Shown in pieces: positions 1 to 5,406 of a stretch of 7,376 nt of DNA. The number at the start of each line of letters is the position of its first letter. Positions within the stretch are counted from its first letter, which is position 1. This DNA comes from Psychromonas sp. (GTDB lineage: Bacteria; Pseudomonadota; Gammaproteobacteria; Enterobacterales; Psychromonadaceae), in contig JAGLDN010000382.1 in the NCBI GenBank assembly GCA_023145575.1, positions 1 to 7,376 on the forward strand, given 5' to 3'. The position numbers and the translations under genes are program-made. The notes below the pieces were generated by a model. That model saw nothing but the letters and a program-made list of their open reading frames with translations. It was not told the origin of the DNA and ran no database searches.

Positions 1-393
1 GCCAAGTTAATTGTCGCCTAATAACCTTCTGTGTCTCAACAAGATTATAAACTAATATTGAATTAAATTGATGTAGGTTTATTCTCTTTATCAGCTAAAC
101 ATACTGCGCATAATTTTCCGGGTAAGTTATAAGGTTACATGGTCCACTCTTTACCAATATTAGGCAGTGTTATTCAAGGAAATGATCTGAGAGACATGAT
201 ACAGGATGCTAAGGCCGGCTGTATTTTGAATAATGGTGATGATCTTGATTTTTATAGAGCAGCTAAAGAGCTTGCCAGCAATGAATTACTTCGAATACAA
301 ACAGGGAAGTATGCAAATCAATTATTATTAGAAAAATTCTCTGTTGATTCGGCTGCAACACAAATAATAGCATCACTCTCTAATGGGAAATAA
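1..393 (+). pseudogene. WbuB-like group 4 glycosyltransferase, decayed C-terminal part
   Basis: Reading the frame that begins at base 1 gives the C-terminal half of a GT4 glycosyltransferase of the WbuB / fucosamine transferase type, which adds a sugar to a lipid-linked O-antigen or capsule unit at the cytoplasmic membrane. Recognisable pieces in order are PSVSQQDY (25-48), IDVGLFSL (67-90), HNFPGKL (112-132), GYM, then PILGSVIQGNDL (154-189) and a C-terminal helix region ending at the stop at 391-393. The frame is broken by TAATAA at 19-24, TAA at 64-66 and TAA at 130-132; the last lies exactly where the family has a second Leu before GYM. Upstream of 25 the similarity may continue in another frame (RLITF, 15-29), suggesting a frameshift. 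An ATG at 139 opens an 84-codon frame, but that covers only the end of the catalytic domain, so I treat the locus as a relic. The N-terminal half lies outside the window or is lost. Confidence 0.75.
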
Positions 394-437
394 TATGTCA
401 TTGTTACGTAAGCGATCAATGCTCCCACGTTAGCTGT

Positions 438-748
438 ATTTATCCCATGCCATTAAATCGATATTTGTAAGGCTCTATCGCAATAATTTAGCGACTTGAT
501 AATCGGTTTTGCAAGTGGTACCTTTTCGATTATATACCCATGATACCTCAAATTGCTTTTAATGCTTTAGCTCGGACATCAGAGCAAGGCGTAACAGGAG
601 ATATATAAACGATTAGCGATGCGAATCGTTTAGCCATCGCATTAACGAAGGTATATTAATTATTATTGGTTACTCCATTTTCGAATGTTATAACGAAGCA
701 GTGCCTTTTTTCATAAAAAAACGAACTAAAGCCTCGAATTGCAGGCAG
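438..748 (+). pseudogene. Quinone oxidoreductase (zinc-type ADH superfamily), C-terminal relic
   Basis: Pieces in family order and with family spacing identify the C-terminal third of an NADPH:quinone oxidoreductase, a medium-chain dehydrogenase/reductase that reduces quinone-like substrates in the cytosol. They are IYPMPLNRYL (438-467, for a DPVGG-like segment), IIGFASGTF (499-525, the conserved GFASG), IPQIAFNAL (543-569), DANRLAIALTKVY (618-656), NEGIL (644-658), then IGYSIFECYNEAV (665-703) and FFIKKRTKAS (707-736), which match the usual IGYSFPLE-x-YNEAL and KRxKAxGK end. At least three frame changes and in-frame stops at 468-470, 489-491 and 606-608 separate them. From GFASG to NEG is about 47 codons and from NEG to KRTKA about 29, as expected. 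The N-terminal catalytic half is absent: the relic begins within 50 bases of the glycosyltransferase relic. The right boundary is approximate, because IS66-like sequence starts near 755. Confidence 0.6.
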
Positions 749-754
749 CTAGCT

Positions 755-1260
755 CCAAACTATCTTGTTATAAAATCGAGATTTAGAACAATTAGTTAAG
801 AATTAAAGCCTTTATTTTAATTCTACCTTTGGTTATTAATGCAGTTAATCATCAAAGCCCAATTCATGCCTAGCAGCTTGGCACTATTTGCCGATGTGAC
901 GTTGCATTTCAAAGTAACATAGGAATATATTTCATATGGTCGTAAGTATCAAGACCATTGGCTTTACCAGTTTCAAGCACTTTGTAAATCGCGGCGCCTG
1001 CATTGGCACCATAAACGCTATCTTAATGTAACCAGTTTTTACGGCCAATTATAAAAGGTCGAATTTCATTTTCTGTTGCATTGTTATCTATTGGCACTTG
1101 TCCACCCGTTAAAATTTAATTAGCCGTGAGCAGTTGATATTTGAGTAGTGCAATGATTTACCAACAAGTGATCCTGTTGGGGTTTGGTTAATAGAGTTAT
1201 CCAACCATTGTTTAACTGCGTAACATCAGTTAAATGATGTCTCATCTGTTGTTTCTTTAA
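755..1260 (-). mobile_element. IS66-family element relic A (3' part of tnpC transposase)
   Basis: On the minus strand the sequence preserves the C-terminal region of an IS66 DDE transposase. KQWLDNSINQTPTGSLVGK and SLHYS (1213-1142) match the segment before the last catalytic motif. A frame change at about 1142 leads into YQLLTA and then GQVPIDNNATENEIRPF and IIGRKNWL (1103-1029), the signature IDNNaxE block that carries the catalytic Glu. After a stop at 1025-1023, DSVYGANAGAAIYKVLETGK and ANGLDTY (1022-942) follow, matching the usual SxxGAxAxAxxYsLiETAKANGL stretch. A further frame change gives KLLGM near 880-866, corresponding to the C-terminal LLPW. Upstream codons (KETTDETSF, ending in a stop near 1230) fit the preceding helix. 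The remainder (755-840) is probably the element's 3' noncoding end, since it resembles the copy near 7340. I see no tnpA, tnpB, clear terminal inverted repeat or target-site duplication, so the element cannot move by itself. Confidence 0.78.
866..890 (-). repeat. 25-base repeat, copy 1 (inverted relative to 7287-7311)
   Basis: The reverse complement of this segment matches 7287-7311 at 22 of 25 positions. It lies in the IS66 relic at the codons for the transposase C-terminus. Weaker similarity continues on both sides, so the two are remnants of one element type rather than a short motif. Confidence 0.75.
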
Positions 1261-1684
1261 CCTATTTAATCATTATGAGAATTTATTTAGGCTCATATTG
1301 AAAATATTCTGACACAGAGGGAAATCTTGTTAATTTTCTGAAAATATGATTACCAAATAGATATGTTCTCGCCTAAATTCGCTTACCTCATATATTTTCC
1401 TTATAAATCGCGTAATTATAAAATGTGTTCTATTATTAATAGGTATAGGCGTAAATGCGCTTCATTAATAATTGTGAGTGTTTTCCACTGTCATCTCAAG
1501 AAGAAACATAAGATCGTCAAATTTGGTTATCAAGGATAAACTGCGTAAATTTTCTCCTCAGAGAATAAAAAGCAGACCTCAGCACTTAACATGTTGTTAT
1601 TCTTATATTTTCTAAATAGAAAATTAGTTCTCATTTACGTAAAATGGGTATTTAATAAATTTTAACTGCCCGAAGAGGTTCATT
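1261..1684. other. Gene-free stretch before the serine protease
   Basis: No convincing gene is visible here. An open stretch on the plus strand (ATG 1363 to stop 1537-1539, 58 codons) has no ribosome binding site and no recognisable family. A minus-strand stretch near 1300-1380 is open for about 30 codons, also without a match I recognise. The area adjoins the upstream side of the IS66 relic, so it may hold sequence of that element decayed beyond recognition. The last 100 bases should contain the protease promoter. TATTTAAT at 1650-1657 is a possible -10 region, but no good -35 pairs with it. Confidence 0.5.
1672..1678 (+). promoter_or_regulatory. Shine-Dalgarno site setting a TTG start
   Basis: GAAGAGG ends six bases before the TTG at 1685. 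This spacing, together with the basic start of a signal peptide encoded directly after that TTG, supports TTG as initiator. The first in-frame ATG (1703) has no such site and would remove the charged N-terminus. Confidence 0.65.
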
Positions 1685-2389
1685 TTGAAATATTTTATAT
1701 CTATGTGTTTTACGTTAACGGCGCTAATAAGCCCTACTTTTATTAATGCTCAAATAAAAATTAATGACTATTCAATGGTTGGAAAAATAATTGCTGGAAA
1801 TAAATTTTGTACGGCATCATTAGTGAGTGCCAATCAAATAGTCACGGCTGCACACTGTTTATTTAACCAAAAAACAAGACACTATATTTCTCCTCGGCAC
1901 ATTCACTTTCGGATTAATAATCAAAAAAGTAATTCAATAATACAAAGTAAAGTTAAAACATATACTGTTGGTTTAAATGAGATCCCGACTAAAGGTTTTA
2001 AAGAAGGTTTTTTATATGGCGATTGGGCAGTTGTGACGCTAGAAAAAAATATTGGCTGTCAAAAAAACATGTTAAAATATAATAAGAAAACAATACCCCA
2101 CAAGCTAACTGTTACAAAATATAATAATGCCTCTCAACAACATCTCGATATTATCGACTCCTGTTTGTTAGCACTGCCCTTTAATAAAAACAAAACAATG
2201 CGATTAAAAAATTGTCCAATTACTCATGGGAGTTCTGGTGCGCCCGTTATGCAAATCACAAAAACAGCGGTAAATATTATAGGCGTCGTTTCCGCAGGAG
2301 CAAATGACAGTAAAGGAAGATATAGAGTAATTGCAGTACCTTATCAAGCATTTAAAAATCAAATTAATCACAACAAATGTCCAAAATAA
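1685..2389 (+). CDS. Secreted chymotrypsin-fold (S1-like) serine protease
   Basis: This 234-residue protein is predicted to be exported and to hydrolyse peptide bonds outside the cytoplasm. Residues 1-22 form a signal peptide: Lys at 2, a hydrophobic core at 4-20, and a likely signal peptidase I cut after INA (Ala22). The catalytic triad is visible as His57 in TAAHC, Asp113 in YGDWAVVTL and Ser184 in HGSSGAPV. Cys42 and Cys58 bracket the His loop like the classic disulfide, and Cys160 and Cys177 could pair before the Ser loop. The serine motif is GSSGAP rather than GDSGG, which resembles V8/Trypsin_2-type proteases. Position 178, six before the Ser, is Pro rather than the Asp189 of trypsin, so trypsin-like cleavage after Lys/Arg should not be assumed. 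There is no long propeptide and no membrane anchor. The gene stands alone between decayed sequence and the converging hslU, is A/T- and Lys/Asn-rich, and may be accessory. Its substrate is unknown. Confidence 0.85.
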   Translation: MKYFISMCFTLTALISPTFINAQIKINDYSMVGKIIAGNKFCTASLVSANQIVTAAHCLFNQKTRHYISPRHIHFRINNQKSNSIIQSKVKTYTVGLNEIPTKGFKEGFLYGDWAVVTLEKNIGCQKNMLKYNKKTIPHKLTVTKYNNASQQHLDIIDSCLLALPFNKNKTMRLKNCPITHGSSGAPVMQITKTAVNIIGVVSAGANDSKGRYRVIAVPYQAFKNQINHNKCPK

Positions 2390-2614
2390 AATAATGAGAT
2401 TCTTTTTTTAAAATTTATCAAAAAATTCACGTCATTCCTATTCATTGTATCAGATCTGAGACATTGCGCGGTCAATATTTAAACAGCACATTACCCCACC
2501 CTGTTGAGTTAGTCATCTGAGATCAATTAAAATGAAGATTGTTATTCTTATCTATTGATGTAAGTCACATTCTATCTGAAGGCTATGTAACATTAACATC
2601 AGTTAATAACTCTG
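2390..2614. other. Intergenic stretch between convergent protease gene and hslU
   Basis: No gene is visible. It holds a 10-base perfect palindrome, TCAGATCTGA (2450-2459), and a short dyad, ATTAAC-atca-GTTAAT (2592-2607), eight bases beyond the hslU stop. The dyad is A/T-rich and is not followed by a U run on either strand, so I do not call it a terminator. Termination of the two convergent genes is not explained by anything I can see. Confidence 0.45.
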
Positions 2615-3949
2615 CTAAAGAATAAAGCGGCTTAAATCTTCATTTTGAACAACGTCATCAAGTTTTGTTGCTACATAATCATCATTGATCGTAATATGTT
2701 CACCACTTCGATCGCATGCCTCATACGATATTTCATCCATGATACACTCCATGAGTGTATGTAATCGGCGGGCACCAATATTTTCAGTCTTTTCATTTAC
2801 TTGCCAAGCTGCATGTGCAATTTTACCAACGCCACTTTCAGTAAATTTGATAGATACGCCTTCTGTTTTAAGCAATGCTTGATATTGCTCAGTAAGAGAT
2901 GCTTTAGGCTCCGTTAAAATACGGGCTAAATCATTTTCCGTTAACGCTTCTAGCTCAACACGGATAGGTAATCTCCCTTGTAATTCAGGAATAAGATCAG
3001 ATGGCTTTGCAACTTGAAATGCACCCGATGCAATAAATAACATATGATCTGTTTTAACCATGCCGTGCTTAGTACTAACTGTTGACCCTTCAATTAAAGG
3101 TAATAAATCACGCTGTACCCCTTCGCGGGATACATCAGGTCCGTTAGTATCACCACGCTTACAAATTTTATCAATTTCATCAATAAAAATAATGCCATTA
3201 TTTTCAGCGGCAAAAATTGCTTTCTCTTTTAAATCATCGAGATTAATTAAATTAGCAGCCTCTTTTTCTGTCAAAGCGTTTAGCGCATCTTTAATTTTCA
3301 TGATGCGTTTTTTTTGTTCTTGTTTCTCTGACATGTTCTGGAACATGCCTTGTAGCTGATTAGTCATTTCTTCCATGCCCGGTGGAGCCATAATTTCAAC
3401 ACCAATAGGTTGCACAGGTACATTAATTTCTATTTCTTTATCTGCAAGCTTACCTTCTCGTAATTTTTTGCGAAATGATTGACGTGCCGCGCCATCTTCT
3501 GCTTTCTCAGATGCACCATCAACACTTTTTTTTGCTGGGGGAATCAAAATATCTAGAATTTTATCTTCTGCAATATCTTCAGCGCGCTCTGTGACTTTTT
3601 TTATCTCTTGTTCACGCGTTATTTTAATTGCAACATCAACTAAATCACGCACAATTGTCTCAACTTCTTTACCTACATACCCGATTTCAGTAAACTTAGT
3701 TGCTTCAACTTTAATAAAAGGTGCATTCGCAAGTTTTGCTAATCGACGTGCTATTTCTGTTTTACCAACCCCAGTAGGACCAATCATTAAAATATTTTTC
3801 GGTGTCACTTCTTGACGAATATCATCATCAAGTTGCATACGCCGCCAACGATTTCGAAGTGCAATTGCGACTGCCCTTTTGGCCTTGCTCTGCCCTATAA
3901 TATGACGATCTAATTCGTGTACAATTTCTTTTGGGGTCAATTCTGACAT
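2615..3949 (-). CDS. hslU: HslU (ClpY), ATPase subunit of the HslVU protease
   Basis: HslU is the hexameric AAA+ unfoldase that binds, unfolds and threads substrates into the HslV chamber in the cytoplasm. The 444-residue protein aligns end to end with E. coli HslU (443). Visible elements are the N-terminal ELTPKEIVHELDRHIIGQ stretch, Walker A GPTGVGKT (57-64), the pore loop GYVG (90-93), an intermediate domain at about 110-230 including AAR-SFRKKLREG and VEIMAPPGMEEM, Walker B IIFIDE (253-258), the arginine/sensor region with LQGRLPIRVEL, sensor 2 in IGARRLH, and the C-terminal EDLSRFIL that docks into HslV pockets. I start at the ATG at 3949 because it matches the family N-terminus. A TTG in frame at 3988 would add 13 unconserved residues and overlap hslV. 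AGGA at 3964-3961 is the likely ribosome site, with a rather long 11-base gap. It lies 25 bases after the hslV stop and is almost certainly cotranscribed with it. Confidence 0.97.
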   Translation of the reverse strand: MSELTPKEIVHELDRHIIGQSKAKRAVAIALRNRWRRMQLDDDIRQEVTPKNILMIGPTGVGKTEIARRLAKLANAPFIKVEATKFTEIGYVGKEVETIVRDLVDVAIKITREQEIKKVTERAEDIAEDKILDILIPPAKKSVDGASEKAEDGAARQSFRKKLREGKLADKEIEINVPVQPIGVEIMAPPGMEEMTNQLQGMFQNMSEKQEQKKRIMKIKDALNALTEKEAANLINLDDLKEKAIFAAENNGIIFIDEIDKICKRGDTNGPDVSREGVQRDLLPLIEGSTVSTKHGMVKTDHMLFIASGAFQVAKPSDLIPELQGRLPIRVELEALTENDLARILTEPKASLTEQYQALLKTEGVSIKFTESGVGKIAHAAWQVNEKTENIGARRLHTLMECIMDEISYEACDRSGEHITINDDYVATKLDDVVQNEDLSRFIL

Positions 3950-3974
3950 GATTTTAGAATTCCTATCATTTGTT

Positions 3975-4502
3975 TTAACTGTAGTCAATCACTTCAATTG
4001 TATGATTTGTATTAGTGAAAACGCAAATCTTTCCTGCAATCGCAAGTGCTTTTTCTACAATCGTTTTTGCGTCTAAGTCTGTATTTTCAAGTAATGCCAT
4101 CGCAGCAGCTTGTGCAAAATTCCCACCCGATCCAATGGCTATAAGGTCATTTTCAGGGCGAACTACATCTCCATTGCCTGTAATAATATAGGAATGTTTT
4201 TTATCTGCGACTGCAAGCAAAGCCTCTAGTTTACGAAGAATTTTATCTGTTCGCCAGTCTTTTGCAAGCTCAACTGCGCTACGCTCTAAATTACCTTGGT
4301 GTGATTGTAATTTACCTTCAAAGCGTTCCAATAATGTAAATGCATCTGCAGTTCCACCTGCGAAACCAGCAATAACTTTGTCATTGTAGAGCCGATGAAC
4401 TTTTTTAGCGTTGCCTTTCATAACGGTATTACCAAGCGATACTTGTCCATCTCCACCAACAACCACTTGTTCACCGCGACGTACTGAAATAATCGTCGTC
4501 AT
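3975..4502 (-). CDS. hslV: HslV (ClpQ), peptidase subunit of the HslVU protease
   Basis: HslV forms the double-hexamer threonine peptidase that degrades proteins fed by HslU. At 175 residues it is full length (E. coli 176). The protein starts MTTIISVRR; removal of Met exposes the catalytic N-terminal Thr1. Asp17 (in GGDGQ) and Lys33 (in KGNAKK) complete the proteasome-type active site, counted after Met removal. The conserved blocks LYNDKVIAGFAGGTADAFTL, ELAKDWRTD, LEALLAVAD and IITGNGDV with PENDLIAIGSGG are all present. AAAGG at 4515-4511 sits eight bases before the ATG. It is the first gene of the hslVU unit, lies 354 bases downstream of the SPOR gene, and is preceded by a clear heat-shock promoter at 4727-4700. 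Confidence 0.97.
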   Translation of the reverse strand: MTTIISVRRGEQVVVGGDGQVSLGNTVMKGNAKKVHRLYNDKVIAGFAGGTADAFTLLERFEGKLQSHQGNLERSAVELAKDWRTDKILRKLEALLAVADKKHSYIITGNGDVVRPENDLIAIGSGGNFAQAAAMALLENTDLDAKTIVEKALAIAGKICVFTNTNHTIEVIDYS

Positions 4503-4699
4503 ATTTATTACCTTTCCTAAATTAACCTAGCCCTTCTTGATTTAGCCATAACCATTAAAATACCATTAATGTGTACTCAAAGAACATCAAAATGCGAAGT
4601 ACACAATTTTTTTTGGGGGGTCGGGGGATATCTCCACCACCAAAATTAAAGGTTAACTGGCTTAATTTTCATCTCAAATGACAAGTTTTTATATGTTGT
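4503..4699 (-). promoter_or_regulatory. 5' leader region of the hslVU transcript
   Basis: Transcription from the sigma-32 site should begin near 4693, leaving a leader of about 190 bases with no coding region. In transcript sense it contains a run of five C, GA and six C followed by eight A (4627-4607), then a 7-base inverted repeat (4604-4598 with 4577-4571), then the ribosome site. TTAACCTTT (4656-4648) could pair with AAAGGTAA (4515-4508) over the Shine-Dalgarno with one bulged base. From memory, the E. coli hslVU leader also has a stem-loop that affects message stability; no sequence similarity is claimed. Whether this leader is structured or regulatory is inference. Confidence 0.45.
4571..4604. 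repeat. Inverted repeat in the hslVU leader
   Basis: GTGTACT at 4571-4577 and AGTACAC at 4598-4604 are perfectly complementary with 20 bases between them. On the plus strand a run of T follows, but then six G, and nothing is transcribed towards it on that strand, so it is a leader hairpin candidate rather than a terminator. Confidence 0.5.
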
Positions 4700-4727
4700 A
4701 TATGGGGATAATATTACTTTTTTCAAG
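4700..4727 (-). promoter_or_regulatory. Sigma-32 (RpoH) heat-shock promoter of hslVU
   Basis: On the minus strand, CTTGAAA (4727-4721) is followed after 13 bases by CCCCATAT (4707-4700). This fits the established RpoH consensus CTTGAA-N13-15-CCCCATnT almost perfectly and points at hslV. Heat-shock control of hslVU is well known in E. coli, so sequence and context agree. The predicted start lies near 4693. Confidence 0.88.
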
Positions 4728-4856
4728 GAATAGAATATAAAAAAAGAAAATAAAATATGCTGCTTTTTGTTTATATACATGCTACATAAATATGCAATAA
4801 CATCCGAGTAATGAGTAATCGATGATCAGCAGAAGGCATCATATGGGTAGCGATTT
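4728..4856. other. Spacer between the SPOR gene and the hslVU promoter
   Basis: This A/T-rich spacer holds no gene. A terminator for the argS-SPOR transcript would be expected here. Only a T-rich tract on the minus strand (about 4755-4737) is visible, without a strong hairpin before it, so read-through into hslVU remains possible. Confidence 0.4.
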
Positions 4857-5405
4857 TTAACGCCATAGCCAAACATAGCATCCGTAAATTCTAGCTCTTT
4901 GTAATTTGTGTTTATCTTTTTCAGCATTACGTCTGCGTTTATAAGGCCCTAGGAACACACGAAACCAATTACCTGTTTTGTTAACTTCACTATGTAAACC
5001 TTGAAACGCTATCTTTGCTTTTAATGCCTCTGCTTGTGCTTTGATACGAAAAGATCCACATTGCATTTGGTATCTTTGTGTTGATATTTTTTTTTCTGGA
5101 AGATCTACAGGAACCACTTTTGAAACTAAATCGGTTTCATAAAGCCATTTGGCCTTGGGTTTTTTTGGTAAGATCTCTACAGGAGCCTGCGAAGAAGACT
5201 TCTCTTGTCTAATGTGAGTAGCTGGCTTTTTTCCTTTATTTGTTGAAAAAAGAATATAAGAAATACATACAATGAGTGCCGATGCCAGTATAACAGCTAT
5301 AATGGGGCTGCCCATTTTAGTACGCGACTTTTTCTTTTTAGTCGGGCGTTTCATTGGATGTCTTTTTACCAGTTTTGCAGGGTTTCGTTGTTTTCTTATT
5401 GCCAT
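4857..5405 (-). CDS. FtsN-like membrane-anchored SPOR-domain protein
   Basis: This 182-residue protein is predicted to be a bitopic inner-membrane protein that binds septal peptidoglycan through its SPOR domain. The N-terminal 31 residues are strongly basic and cytoplasmic, one membrane helix follows (about 34-54), then a Lys/Pro/Ser-rich periplasmic linker. The segment WLYETDLVSKVVPVDLP (87-103) resembles the FYxxLxxxxVxVP stretch seen before SPOR domains of FtsN-like proteins. The SPOR domain covers about 110-182, with YQMQCGSFR, a helix with AEALKAKIAFQGL, NWFRVFLGPY and an aromatic C-terminus. Its ATG is one base after the argS stop (TGA-A-ATG), suggesting translational coupling. In E. 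coli ftsN lies directly before hslVU, so the position fits, but the protein is shorter than FtsN (319) and I do not assert orthology. Cell division or envelope maintenance is the likely role. Confidence 0.88.
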   Translation of the reverse strand: MAIRKQRNPAKLVKRHPMKRPTKKKKSRTKMGSPIIAVILASALIVCISYILFSTNKGKKPATHIRQEKSSSQAPVEILPKKPKAKWLYETDLVSKVVPVDLPEKKISTQRYQMQCGSFRIKAQAEALKAKIAFQGLHSEVNKTGNWFRVFLGPYKRRRNAEKDKHKLQRARIYGCYVWLWR

Positions 5406-5406
5406 T

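Noticed and set aside
1363..1539. 58-codon plus-strand open frame in the gene-free stretch
   Set aside because: It has no ribosome site and no recognisable motif, and a stop lies just upstream. Chance in A/T-rich DNA is the simpler explanation.
2450..2459. Palindrome TCAGATCTGA as an operator
   Set aside because: A single 10-base palindrome with no promoter around it is not enough; it is mentioned only within the intergenic entry.
2433..2475. Minus-strand promoter-like TTGACC and TACAAT
   Set aside because: The spacing is about 20 bases and it would transcribe antisense to the protease gene with no known product.
2685..3815. Three plus-strand open frames (2685-2882, 3060-3359, 3591-3815)
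   Set aside because: All lie antisense inside hslU, whose conserved protein sequence is continuous. The frames have no recognisable family and no independent signals.
3950..3988. TTG start extending hslU by 13 residues
   Set aside because: The extra residues are not part of HslU and would overlap the end of hslV. The ATG at 3949 matches the family N-terminus.
4571..4615. Rho-independent terminator (inverted repeat followed by eight T on the plus strand)
   Set aside because: No plus-strand gene lies upstream within reach, the loop is 20 bases, and the sequence is part of the hslVU leader on the other strand.
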